NCBI RefSeq assembly: GCF_003626975.1
Contig: NZ_CP032616.1
Coordinates: 2,852,001 to 2,916,000, forward strand
Origin: Pseudomonas sp. DY-1
Lineage (GTDB): Bacteria; Pseudomonadota; Gammaproteobacteria; Pseudomonadales; Pseudomonadaceae
Reading direction: 5' to 3'
DNA: 64,000 nt
Shown here: piece after piece, positions 1-8,245 of the stretch
How positions within the stretch are numbered: the stretch's first letter is position 1
Layout of the letters: each line of letters starts with the position of its first letter
The notes under the pieces: generated by a model
Databases searched by the model: none
Told to the model about the DNA's origin: nothing
The model's input: the letters and a program-made list of their open reading frames with translations, nothing else
Made by a program: the position numbers and the translations under genes

Positions 1-1216
1 GCAACAGCGCACCGCAGGGGTACTTGCGACGGAACTCGGCATCGAACACCAGCCAGCAAGGCACGCTGCGGGCGCCTTCACTGTCGTGCTCGTACATCGC
101 ATAGACGATATCGGTGTAGGGCGCGGCTTCATTGACAAAGCGCTGCCCCGCCGCATCCACCATGATGCAGCCAGGCAGAGTGCGCTCGACGAACAGCGCA
201 CGCTGCTTCTCCTCGCCTTCGACATGGGTGGTGGGCGCCCACCAGCTGTGGTCCATCAACGCGGTGGCGGCGCCGAGTGCCTGCCCAGCACGAATGGCAT
301 CGCCGGTGTTGTACGGCGGCGTGGCGCTCCAGGCACTGCGGGAGGGTTGCGGATGATGCTGGCTGCGCATTTCCTGGTTGCGCTCGAAACCACCAGCGCC
401 GAGCACCACACCACGACGGGCACGAATCAGCAGGCGGCGGCCATCACGGATCACTTCGGCGCCCAGCACGCGGCCGTCTTCCTCGATCAGGCGCTCGAGC
501 CGGCAGTTGAGCCAGAGCGGTACGTCGCGGTCCAGCAGAGAACGGCGCAAGGCGGCAACCAGCGCGTTGCCAAGAGTCAGGAAACGGTCGCGCTTCGAGC
601 GCAGTCGTCCCGGCAGGTCGCGCCAGTAGCGCCAGAGAATCTTCAAGGTCAGGCCGAACCAGCCAGGGCCGCGGCACAACAGCACCTGCGCTTCCTTCAT
701 GGTCATGGCCATGCGGCCCATCATCAGGGTGCCGGGAGAAGGCTCGCGCATACGGGCGAACTCGTCCCCCAGCAGGCGTGCGTCGAAGGGTAGCGGGTCC
801 ATGGAGCGGTAGCCTGGCTTGCCGCCGGGGACTTCCGGGTAGTAGTCGGCGTAACGTGGCTGGGCCTCGAATCGCACCCGCGAATTGGCTTCGAGGTAGC
901 GTACCACCTGATGCCCCTGTTCCACGTAGGCCTCGATGCGTCCGTCATCGATCTCGCCATGGGTCACGGCGCGGATGTAGGCGATCGCTTCTTCGGCCGA
1001 GTCTTCACCGCCGAGGGCCTCGATGCGGTGGTTGCAGGGTATCCAGATACCACCACCGGATACGGCCGAGGTGCCGCCGTAGCGGTCGCTCTTCTCCACC
1101 ACCAGCACCTTCGAACCGAGGTCTCGGGCACGGAGCGCAGCGGTCATGGCGCCGGCTCCTGACCCAACCACCAGTACGTCGCAACTGTCGTCCCACTGCA
1201 GGCTGTTGGCGCTCAT
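1..1216 (-). CDS. KstD-like FAD-dependent dehydrogenase (partial, 3' end beyond window)
   Basis: The reading frame is open from ATG at 1216 to the left edge, giving the N-terminal ~405 residues; related flavoproteins are usually about 560-580, so the C-terminus lies outside. A Rossmann FAD motif GSGAGA lies near residue 18, followed by VVEKSDRYGGTSAVSGGGIW, the arrangement of the 3-ketosteroid delta1-dehydrogenase/fumarate-reductase flavoprotein family. Members desaturate ring ketones, placing a double bond next to a carbonyl and passing electrons to FAD. It is transcribed divergently from the DUF1302 gene, across a region with two copies of the proposed LuxR operator. Together with the KshA-like Rieske gene at 14518 it suggests attack on a steroid-like ring system. 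The family call is firm; the substrate is inference, because many KstD-like proteins act on other ketones. Confidence 0.8.
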   Translation of the reverse strand, partial: MSANSLQWDDSCDVLVVGSGAGAMTAALRARDLGSKVLVVEKSDRYGGTSAVSGGGIWIPCNHRIEALGGEDSAEEAIAYIRAVTHGEIDDGRIEAYVEQGHQVVRYLEANSRVRFEAQPRYADYYPEVPGGKPGYRSMDPLPFDARLLGDEFARMREPSPGTLMMGRMAMTMKEAQVLLCRGPGWFGLTLKILWRYWRDLPGRLRSKRDRFLTLGNALVAALRRSLLDRDVPLWLNCRLERLIEEDGRVLGAEVIRDGRRLLIRARRGVVLGAGGFERNQEMRSQHHPQPSRSAWSATPPYNTGDAIRAGQALGAATALMDHSWWAPTTHVEGEEKQRALFVERTLPGCIMVDAAGQRFVNEAAPYTDIVYAMYEHDSEGARSVPCWLVFDAEFRRKYPCGALL

Positions 1217-1283
1217 CGGGTTACTCCCTTGTTGTTCTGTATGCGCAATCCAGCCGGATTCTCGACAGCCCTCCTTGCAGCAA

Positions 1284-1303
1284 CATCGTCCGTTGGGACT
1301 AGC
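1284..1303. promoter_or_regulatory. Proposed LuxR-family operator, box 1
   Basis: Dyad with arms CATCGTC and GACTAGC around a 6-bp spacer. Its centre is about 77 bp upstream of the KstD-like ATG. The same GTC-N6-GAC core recurs five more times between here and 17.6 kb. Together with box 2 it forms a larger mirror, since GCAACATCGTCC here matches GGACGATGTTGC there in opposite orientation. Confidence 0.6.
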
Positions 1304-1331
1304 GGTAGACACCTTGTGCCGGGCCGTTCCG

Positions 1332-1351
1332 CTTAGTCTTTTCGGACGATG
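1332..1351. promoter_or_regulatory. Proposed LuxR-family operator, box 2
   Basis: Dyad CTTAGTC-N6-GACGATG, with its centre about 108 bp upstream of the DUF1302 ATG at 1450. Its arms are identical to those of box 5 (16923-16942). Boxes 1 and 2 split the divergent promoter region, one facing each gene. Confidence 0.6.
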
Positions 1352-1449
1352 TTGCGCCCTCTCGGTGACCACATAGTCAGCCCGCCACACTCAACTCAAT
1401 CTTGGGCCTGGCGGAACGAGCTGTGCCCAGACACGCCGAGAGCGACATC

Positions 1450-3087
1450 ATGATAAGAACAACAAAGGGGCATCCCCTTGCGCCGCTTCACTCCGCGATC
1501 CGCTTTGCCTGCCTGGGCCTTGCCCTCGGCCATGCTGGCCAGGGTCACGCTCTGGCTTTCCAGCCCAACGATGACCTGAAAATCTCCTGGGACACGACCC
1601 TCACCTACGCCCTCGCCTGGCGTACCGAGTCCCGCGATCACGCGCTGTCCAACGGTTTCCCGAACCCGAACATCGCCAACATCGACGACGGCAACAACGC
1701 TTTCGACAAGGGCAGCCTGATCACCAACCGCGCCAGCTTCCTCACCGAGGCCAACTTCAACTGGCGCAGCGATTTCGGCCTGTTCATGCGCGCCAGCGGC
1801 TTCTACGACGATGTCTACAACCGCAGCAATGACAACGGCACCGGCACCTCCAACTGCCTCGCTGGCGGCGGCTGCTCCCAGGCCAACCACTTCCCCCATG
1901 ACACCATCGACCAGCACGGCAAGGACGTCCGCCTGCTCGACTCCTACCTCTACGGCGCCTGGGACATGGGCGGCCACGACATCAACCTGCGCCTCGGCGA
2001 CCAGGTGGTGAGCTGGGGCGAGAGCCTGTTCATCGCCAACGGCATTTCCTCAGCCATGAGCCCGGCCGATGGCACCAAGGTGAATACCCCTGGCGTGGAG
2101 GTGAAGGAAATCTTCCTGCCGGTCGGCCAGCTCTTCGGCCAGCTCAGCCTCACCGACAACCTCGGCCTGCAGGCCTACTACCAGTACGACTGGGACAAGA
2201 CCGAGATCGATGGTGTCGGCAGCTTCTTCTCGGTCACCGACCAGATGGATAAAGGCGGTTTCACCGACGCCTTCGGCCTGACCCGCCGGATCGGCGACGA
2301 CAAGCCGAGCGACAGCGGCCAGTACGGCGTGGCCATGACCTACGTCGCCGAGTCGCTGAACAACACCGAATTTGGTCTCTACTACATCCGCTTCCACGAC
2401 AAGGCGCCGACCCTGGACTTCCTCACCAACTGGAACTCCGCCCAGTACCAGGTGCGCTACTTCGACAACATCGACCTCTATGGCGCCAGCTTCTCCACTG
2501 TGCTCGGCGAGACCAACGTGAGCGGTGAAGTGAGCTACCGCGATGGCCAACCGGTGCTGGTGGATACCGGCCTGACACCGCACGCGGTGCGCGCCGAGAC
2601 CCTGCAGGCGCAGGTGTCGTTCATCCATTCCTTCGGTGACCAGCCCTTCGCCGACAACACCACCCTGACCGGTGAGGTTGGCTACAACGAGGTGCTCGAC
2701 AACGACCGCGCGCCCAGCTTCAACGTCTTCGTACCGGACGGCTTCGGCGGCGCCGTGCCCATCACCACCAACAACACCGACGAGCTCTACAACGACAAGA
2801 AGGCCTGGGGCTACACCCTCAACCTGTCGCTTGAGTACCTGAACATCTTCGAAGGCTGGGACCTGACCGTTCCGCTCATCTACAGCCAGTCGCTCGGCGG
2901 CGACTCCTCCATGGCCGGCAGCTTCGGCATGGGCGAAGGCGACGACCGCCTCGGCATCGGCACCACCTGGCGCTACCTCAACAACTTCACCGTCGAGGCC
3001 CGCTACAACGCCTTCCTCGGCGACGCCGGCGACACCCCTCTGGCTGACCGCGACAACTTCGGCCTCAGCGCCAAGTACAGCTTCTGA
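1450..3087 (+). CDS. DUF1302 family outer-membrane-type protein
   Basis: 545 residues. ATG 1450 is preferred over an upstream in-frame ATG at 1402 because a basic N-terminus and hydrophobic stretch (FACLGLALGHAGQGHALA) then form a Sec signal peptide, with GAGAG-type purine-rich sequence just upstream. The mature part is rich in Tyr, Asp, Asn and alternating polar/hydrophobic strands, and ends in aromatic SAKYSF, the terminal-Phe pattern of outer-membrane beta-barrels. DUF1302 genes are commonly paired with DUF1329 genes in catabolic clusters for hydrophobic compounds; a role in uptake or envelope passage of substrate is inference. It heads an operon with two DUF1329 genes. A homologous but diverged gene lies at 53954. 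Confidence 0.85.
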   Translation: MIRTTKGHPLAPLHSAIRFACLGLALGHAGQGHALAFQPNDDLKISWDTTLTYALAWRTESRDHALSNGFPNPNIANIDDGNNAFDKGSLITNRASFLTEANFNWRSDFGLFMRASGFYDDVYNRSNDNGTGTSNCLAGGGCSQANHFPHDTIDQHGKDVRLLDSYLYGAWDMGGHDINLRLGDQVVSWGESLFIANGISSAMSPADGTKVNTPGVEVKEIFLPVGQLFGQLSLTDNLGLQAYYQYDWDKTEIDGVGSFFSVTDQMDKGGFTDAFGLTRRIGDDKPSDSGQYGVAMTYVAESLNNTEFGLYYIRFHDKAPTLDFLTNWNSAQYQVRYFDNIDLYGASFSTVLGETNVSGEVSYRDGQPVLVDTGLTPHAVRAETLQAQVSFIHSFGDQPFADNTTLTGEVGYNEVLDNDRAPSFNVFVPDGFGGAVPITTNNTDELYNDKKAWGYTLNLSLEYLNIFEGWDLTVPLIYSQSLGGDSSMAGSFGMGEGDDRLGIGTTWRYLNNFTVEARYNAFLGDAGDTPLADRDNFGLSAKYSF

Positions 3088-3110
3088 TCCACCGCAGCAG
3101 GAGAGACGAG

Positions 3111-4487
3111 ATGCAAGCGCACAACAACAAACCGCTCCTCATCGCCCTCTTCGCCGCCAGCCTGGCCAGCACTCCCGTGCTGGCCAAGGTCAGCCCCGAA
3201 GAAGCCGCCCGCCTGGGCAAGGACCTGACCCCCATGGGCGCCGAGATGGCCGGTAACGCCGATGGCAGCATTCCCGCCTGGAGCGGAAAATGGCTGGGCG
3301 CCCCACCCCATGTGAAATTCGACGGCACCGGCAGCAAGCGCCCCGATCCCTATGCGGGCGAGAAGCCGCTGTTCACCATTACCGCGGCCAACGTGGAGCA
3401 GTACAAGGACAAGCTATCCGACGGCCAACTGGCGCTGTTCAAGCGTTACCCGGACACCTACCGGATCGTGGTGTATCCCAGCCATCGCGACTTCCGCTTT
3501 TCACCCGTAGTGGAAGCCAACATCAAGCAGAACGCGCTCAGCGCCGAACTGGTCAACGACGGCAATGGCGTGGCTAATGCCTTCGGCGGTTCGCCCTTCC
3601 CGATCCCGAAGAATGGCTACGAGTTGATGTGGAACCAGAACCTGCCGGCGCGTGCCTGGAAGGAAGAGGCCACCTACAACATGTCGCTGGTGCTGGCCAA
3701 CAACAGCCGCGTGAACGAGAAGGTCGGCTACCAGATCCTGTCGCTCTGGGATGATCCCAGGGGTTCCGTCCAGGGCTTCGACGGCACCCAGGCGTGCGCG
3801 ATGATCAGCACCCAGGAGCCGGCCCGCAAGAAGGGCGAAATCATCCTCAGCTGCGACTTCACCGATCCGCTGGCCAAGCCGCGCCAGGCCTGGCAGTACC
3901 TGCCCGGCAACCGCCGTGTACGCCGCGCACCCACCATCGGCTACGACACGCCCTACGGTGCAGGCGGCTTCCGCGTGATGGACGAGGACCGCCTGTTCAA
4001 CGGCGCCCCAGACCGCTACGACTGGAAGCTGGTGGGCAAGAAGGAGATGTACATCCCCTACAACAACTACGTCCTCGACGACCCGGACCTGCCCGCCAGT
4101 GAAATCACCGGCGCCACCGGCCACATCAACCCCGACTACGTGCGCTTCGAACTGCACCGTGTCTGGGTACTGGAAGCGACCCTCAAGCCGGGCAAGCGCC
4201 ATGTCTATGGCAAGCGCGTGTTCTATCTCGACGAGGACAGCTGGGCGGCCGCGCTGGGCGACAACTACGACGGCAAGGGCCAGCTCTGGCGCACCAACAC
4301 TCAAACCTCCGTGTACGCCTACGAGATCCAGGCCTTCCACGCCCGCGTGGCGGTGTACCAGGACCTGATCGCCGGTTCTTACCTGGCCGACCGTCTGGTC
4401 AACGGCCTGACGCCGGCAAAGCTGAACGACGCGGCCTTCGACGCCAGCTACTTCACCGCCGCCAACCTGCGCAAGCTCGGCAAATAA
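3111..4487 (+). CDS. DUF1329 family periplasmic protein, copy 1
   Basis: 458 residues with an N-terminal signal peptide (LLIALFAASLASTPVLA) and the family features KVSPEEAARLGKDLTPMGAE, the block GNRRVRRAPTIGYDTP and a C-terminal HRVWVLEAT segment. It starts 23 bp after the DUF1302 stop with GGAGAG upstream. DUF1329 proteins are predicted periplasmic and are thought to hand hydrophobic material between membranes, a role that is weakly established. It is followed at once by a close paralogue with the same block order, so the pair is a tandem duplication. The family assignment is secure from these motifs; biochemical function is not known from sequence. Confidence 0.87.
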   Translation: MQAHNNKPLLIALFAASLASTPVLAKVSPEEAARLGKDLTPMGAEMAGNADGSIPAWSGKWLGAPPHVKFDGTGSKRPDPYAGEKPLFTITAANVEQYKDKLSDGQLALFKRYPDTYRIVVYPSHRDFRFSPVVEANIKQNALSAELVNDGNGVANAFGGSPFPIPKNGYELMWNQNLPARAWKEEATYNMSLVLANNSRVNEKVGYQILSLWDDPRGSVQGFDGTQACAMISTQEPARKKGEIILSCDFTDPLAKPRQAWQYLPGNRRVRRAPTIGYDTPYGAGGFRVMDEDRLFNGAPDRYDWKLVGKKEMYIPYNNYVLDDPDLPASEITGATGHINPDYVRFELHRVWVLEATLKPGKRHVYGKRVFYLDEDSWAAALGDNYDGKGQLWRTNTQTSVYAYEIQAFHARVAVYQDLIAGSYLADRLVNGLTPAKLNDAAFDASYFTAANLRKLGK

Positions 4488-4567
4488 GCCGAGCCCCTCC
4501 CTGGCACCCGTGCCGCGCAAGACGGCGGGGCCAGGGCTTCCCCGCAACCCTCACGGAAGCCTTGCAC

Positions 4568-5944
4568 ATGTTCATGAAAAACCCCGCCCCTCTGTTGGGC
4601 GCCCTGCTCGTTGCCAGCATCGCCAGCGCTCCTGCCCTGGCCAAGGTCGGTCCGGAAGAAGCCGCACGCCTGGGCCAGGAGCTGACCCCCACCGGTGCAG
4701 AGAAAGCCGGCAACGCCGACGGCAGCATTCCCGCCTGGAGCGGCAAGTGGCGCGGTGCACCGCCCCAGGTGCAATTTGCCGGCAGTGGCAACAAGCACCC
4801 TGACCCGTACGCTGGCGAACAGCCCCTGTTCACCATCACCGCGCAGAACATGGCGCAGTACGCCGACCAGCTTTCGGACGGGCAGAAGGCGCTGTTCCAG
4901 CGTTATCCACAGAGTTTCAAGATGCCGGTCTACCCGAGTCACCGGGACTTCCGCTACGCCCAGTGGGTGGAAGATGCGATCAAGCAGAATGCCTTGAACG
5001 CCGAGCTCGTGAATGACGGCAACGGAGTGGCCAACGCCTACGGTGGTGCGCCATTCCCCATCCCGAAGAATGGCTACGAGCTGATGTGGAACCACAACCT
5101 CCACACCGTGGCCTGGAAGGAAGACGCTACCTACAAGATGGCCCTGACCCTGGCCAACGGTAACCGCCAGTTCGAGTTGGTGAACTACAAGATCCTCTCG
5201 CCCTGGACCGATCCCAAGGGCAACGCGACCGGGTTCAACGGCATCCAGGCGCACTTCATGATCACCACCATGGAACCCACCCGGAAGCGGGGAGAGATCT
5301 TCCTTGGCAACGAGTTCACCGACCCCCTGGCCCAACCGCGCCAGAGCTGGCAGTACTTGCCCGGCAACCGCCGCGTGCGCCGCGCACCCACTGTGGCCTA
5401 TGACACCCCATACGGCGCCGGCGGCTTCCGCGTGATGGACGAGGACCGCCTGTTCAACGGTGCCCCCGACCGCTACGACTGGAAGCTGGTGGGCAAGAAG
5501 GAGCTGTACATCCCCTACAACAACTACCGGCTCGATGACCCGGCCGTGAAGCTCGACCAATTGCTGTCCACCAGCGGCCACATCAACCCGGAATACATGC
5601 GCTATGAGAAGCACCGTGTCTGGGTGCTGGAAGCCACCCTCAAGCCCGGCAAGCGCCACGTCTACGGCAAGCGCGTGATGTACCTCGATGAGGACACCTG
5701 GGCCGCCGCCCTGGCCGACAACTACGACGGCAAGGGCCAGCTCTGGCGCACCAACATGCAGGCTTCGATCTACGCCTATGAGCTGCAGGGCTTCCACGCC
5801 CGCGTCGCGGTCTATCACGACCTGATCGCCGGCTCCTACCTGGCCGATCGCCTGATCAACGACCAGGACGCGCCGAAGCTCAACGCCAGCGACTTCGACG
5901 CCAGCAACTTCACCGTCGCGAGCCTGCGCAAGCAGGGTCGCTGA
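4568..5944 (+). CDS. DUF1329 family periplasmic protein, copy 2 (tandem paralogue)
   Basis: 458 residues. ATG 4568 has GGAAG eight bases upstream; ATG 4574 is a poorer alternative. Signal peptide LLGALLVASIASAPALA. The protein matches copy 1 block by block (GPEEAARLGQELTPTGAEKA, GNRRVRRAPTVAYDTPYGAG, LVGKKELYIPYNNYRLDD). Retention of two full-length, intact copies in one operon suggests either dosage or two ligands. No frameshift or loss of the signal peptide is seen. Confidence 0.87.
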   Translation: MFMKNPAPLLGALLVASIASAPALAKVGPEEAARLGQELTPTGAEKAGNADGSIPAWSGKWRGAPPQVQFAGSGNKHPDPYAGEQPLFTITAQNMAQYADQLSDGQKALFQRYPQSFKMPVYPSHRDFRYAQWVEDAIKQNALNAELVNDGNGVANAYGGAPFPIPKNGYELMWNHNLHTVAWKEDATYKMALTLANGNRQFELVNYKILSPWTDPKGNATGFNGIQAHFMITTMEPTRKRGEIFLGNEFTDPLAQPRQSWQYLPGNRRVRRAPTVAYDTPYGAGGFRVMDEDRLFNGAPDRYDWKLVGKKELYIPYNNYRLDDPAVKLDQLLSTSGHINPEYMRYEKHRVWVLEATLKPGKRHVYGKRVMYLDEDTWAAALADNYDGKGQLWRTNMQASIYAYELQGFHARVAVYHDLIAGSYLADRLINDQDAPKLNASDFDASNFTVASLRKQGR

Positions 5945-6030
5945 TCCCAGGCATGCCGGGTGGCGGAGCCGCAATGGCGCCGCCGCCCGGCAGCAGTTGC
6001 AACAGCACCCTCGAAAGCCTGTAACAAATC

Positions 6031-6042
6031 GACCCTAGGGTC
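6031..6042. promoter_or_regulatory. Perfect 12-bp palindrome upstream of the SurE-like gene
   Basis: GACCCTAGGGTC is fully self-complementary and lies 40 bp before the SurE-like ATG, in the 137-bp gap after the second DUF1329 gene. It differs from the LuxR-type boxes. It could be an operator or chance; no second copy was noticed. Confidence 0.25.
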
Positions 6043-6081
6043 AGCTTTTTCCAAACAGCCCCACCTCACGAGGAAACAACA

Positions 6082-7071
6082 ATGAAAACGCTGTTGAGCG
6101 CCGGCATCTGCCTGGCCGCCCTTGGCCTGTCCGCACAGGCCAGCGCCCTGAACATCCTCCTGACCAACGACGACGGCTGCCGCGCGCCCGGTATCGACGC
6201 CGTCTACCAGGCGCTGGTCGCCGCCGGCCACCAGGTAACCCTCGTCGGTCCGCAGAACGACAGCAGCGGCATCGGCGCTGCCAGCGTCGTGGTACCAGGC
6301 CAGCCGGTCGCCATTACCCAACTTGCCCAGGACAAATACTGCGTCGGTGCTCCGGCCGGCTATGTCCCGCCAGCCGGAAAGACCTCTGCAATTGGTACGC
6401 CTGTGGACGCGGTGAACGTCGGCCTTGACCTGCTGCTCAAGGACAACCGCCCTGACCTGGTGGTGTCCGGCACCAACTTCGGTGACAACGTCGGACCGCT
6501 GACGCAGATGTCCGGCACCGTCAACGCCGCCGTCCGTGCCATGTTCAAGGGTGTGCCAGCAGTAGCCGTGTCCACCGCCATCGACCTGCAACTGATCGCC
6601 CAGAACCCGCAGGCCGGCTACCAGAAAACCCTGAACGCCATGGACGACACCGCACGCTTCGCGGTCCGCGTGATCAACCGCGCGGCCGCCATCGGCGCCG
6701 AGGCGAAACGCACCTGCGACAAGAGCCATGGCAAGGCCAAGCCCTACTGCGAAACCAACGTGATTGGCCTGCCGGGCAATACCGGGTTGAACATCAACTA
6801 CCCGGCGCTGGAGTCAGGCGAGGTTACGGGCGTGGCCTTCGCCCCGATCAGCGACTGGGGAAATGTGGTCTTCGCCCCCCAGCAGGGCGCTGACGGCGTC
6901 GTACGGGTAAACCTCGTGCCGCCGCCCGCACCGACTACCGAACAGAAGCAGGGCGACTCTTACCAGCTGTCCCTCGGCAAGGCGGTGATCACCCCCATCG
7001 ACGGCAACTACACCGCCTCGCCGCTGGTACAGGCTCAGGCGAAGCTGATGCTGGGCGGGTTGAAGCCTTGA
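6082..7071 (+). CDS. Exported SurE-like 5'/3'-nucleotidase
   Basis: 329 residues, longer than cytoplasmic SurE (about 250) because of an N-terminal signal peptide (LLSAGICLAALGLSAQASA) and a C-terminal extension. SurE signatures are visible: LLTNDDGCRAPGI near residue 30 (the Asp-Asp metal ligands) and LVVSGTNFGDNVG with SGTVNAA further on, corresponding to the family Asn metal ligand and Ser/Thr substrate loop. SurE enzymes remove phosphate from nucleoside monophosphates and other phosphoesters. Export to the periplasm is unusual for the classic stationary-phase enzyme, so this is probably a scavenging or catabolic phosphatase. RBS GAGGAAA. It is followed by a strong terminator, so it is the last gene of this rightward unit. 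Confidence 0.85.
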   Translation: MKTLLSAGICLAALGLSAQASALNILLTNDDGCRAPGIDAVYQALVAAGHQVTLVGPQNDSSGIGAASVVVPGQPVAITQLAQDKYCVGAPAGYVPPAGKTSAIGTPVDAVNVGLDLLLKDNRPDLVVSGTNFGDNVGPLTQMSGTVNAAVRAMFKGVPAVAVSTAIDLQLIAQNPQAGYQKTLNAMDDTARFAVRVINRAAAIGAEAKRTCDKSHGKAKPYCETNVIGLPGNTGLNINYPALESGEVTGVAFAPISDWGNVVFAPQQGADGVVRVNLVPPPAPTTEQKQGDSYQLSLGKAVITPIDGNYTASPLVQAQAKLMLGGLKP

Positions 7072-7090
7072 GATTCCAGTGATCGAAAAG

Positions 7091-7116
7091 AAGCCCCGCG
7101 AATGCGGGGCTTTTTT
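7091..7116 (+). terminator. Rho-independent terminator after the SurE-like gene
   Basis: Stem GCCCCGC/GCGGGGC with loop GAAT, followed by six T. It ends the DUF1302-DUF1329-surE unit. Confidence 0.9.
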
Positions 7117-7124
7117 GTACGACC

Positions 7125-7260
7125 CGTAGGTTGTGGCTGAGCTACGCGAAACCCAACGGTGCGGACCTGATACCGAGCCACGTTGGGCTTCGCTGCGCTC
7201 TGCACCAACCTACGTACACTCGCAACGTGCGTAAGGTGGATGTCGCCGTACACATCCACC
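7125..7260. repeat. Pseudomonad intergenic inverted repeats
   Basis: Arms at 7125-7158 and 7181-7214 form an imperfect inverted repeat (GTAGGTTG...CCCAACG against CGTTGGG...CAACCTAC). A second one follows, GGTGGATGT (7235-7243) and ACATCCACC (7252-7260). The style matches dispersed intergenic repeats of Pseudomonas. The stretch from here to the SDR stop at 7339 holds no gene. Confidence 0.7.
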
Positions 7261-7338
7261 AGCGGAGTCCGGATGAATCACGAATGGTGGACCGGTAGAG
7301 CGTGGCCCCACCCTACAGCAAGCCCAACGCCTCAAGCG

Positions 7339-8109
7339 TCAGACCCCGTATCCCCCATCCACCGCCAGCACCTGGCCTGTGGTGTAGCCGGCACGATTGG
7401 AGGCGAGGAAAGCCACTGCCTCGGCCACCTCCTCTGCCATGCCCCAGCGTTTGACGCAGAGCTTGCCCTGTACCGCGTCCTTCCACTGCTCGTCAAAGGT
7501 GCCGTCCGCCCAGAGACGGTGGAAGATTCCCGCGTCTATCACGCCGATGGCCACGCTGTTGGCGCGGATGCCATGACGGCCTTCTTCCTTGGCGATCCCC
7601 TGGATCAACGACTCGATGGCAGCCTTCGGCGCCACCGACAACACGTCACCCTCAGGCCAGCGGAACAGCCCGGCGGAGCTGATATGCACGATCGAACCAC
7701 CGCCCTGATCGCGCATATGCGGCAGCAGGCAGAGCACAAGGTTGAGGAAACCGTTGAGGTCGGCGTCAATCACTCGTTTCCATTGCGCGAGGTCGAGATC
7801 ACCGATGCGCGGCTGACTGATGTCGGAGCCGGAGGCGATCACCAGGGTATGAATACGCCGGCCGGCGGTGAGCTGCCGCAGCGTCGCGGCAACGGCCACT
7901 TCATCGCCCAGGGTCAGTTGCACCGCCTCGGCACGACGACTGCGCTCCATTACCGCGCCTACCACGGACTGCGCGCGTTCGGCGTTGCGGTGGTAGGTGA
8001 GCACCACATCGCTTCCGGCCTCGGCGAGGCGCTCGCAGATCGCCTGGCCCATGCCACCACTGCCGCCCACTACCAGGGCGACGCCATCGGGGAATGCTTC
8101 ACGAGTCAT
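7339..8109 (-). CDS. SDR family oxidoreductase with altered active site
   Basis: 256 residues from ATG 8109, chosen because AAGGAA precedes it. Rossmann motif GGSGGMG at about 15-21 and the family C-terminal GQVLAVDGGYGV are clear, so NAD(P)H binding is expected. The usual catalytic Tyr-x-x-x-Lys appears as Ser158-Val-Ala-Pro-Lys162: the lysine and an upstream Ser pair (ISSAG) remain, but the Tyr is replaced. It may therefore be impaired as a classical dehydrogenase or use another residue. It lies downstream of the OYE gene on the same strand, separated by 133 bp that include an inverted repeat, so read-through from that operon is possible but uncertain. Confidence 0.85.
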   Translation of the reverse strand: MTREAFPDGVALVVGGSGGMGQAICERLAEAGSDVVLTYHRNAERAQSVVGAVMERSRRAEAVQLTLGDEVAVAATLRQLTAGRRIHTLVIASGSDISQPRIGDLDLAQWKRVIDADLNGFLNLVLCLLPHMRDQGGGSIVHISSAGLFRWPEGDVLSVAPKAAIESLIQGIAKEEGRHGIRANSVAIGVIDAGIFHRLWADGTFDEQWKDAVQGKLCVKRWGMAEEVAEAVAFLASNRAGYTTGQVLAVDGGYGV

Positions 8110-8153
8110 GGGTGTTCCTTCTGGTTGGATACTTGATGGGCACACGATCCCTG

Positions 8154-8245
8154 TAGGGGCGAATTCATTCGCCAAGGGATGCGAAGCCTCCCCGGAAAGT
8201 ACCGGACCGGTCCTAAGGACCGGTTGGCGAATGAATTCACCCCTA
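8154..8245. repeat. Inverted repeat pair (REP-like)
   Basis: 22-bp arms TAGGGGCGAATTCATTCGCC (plus AA) at 8154-8175 and the matching inverse at 8224-8245, with one mismatch; between them is a smaller hairpin of ACCGGTCC and GGACCGGT. A related element is at 23155-23188. Confidence 0.7.

Noticed and set aside
3501..5974. Long minus-strand frames opposite the two DUF1329 genes
   Set aside because: Repetitive Val/Ala-rich translations that mirror the duplicated genes; no RBS and no family motifs.
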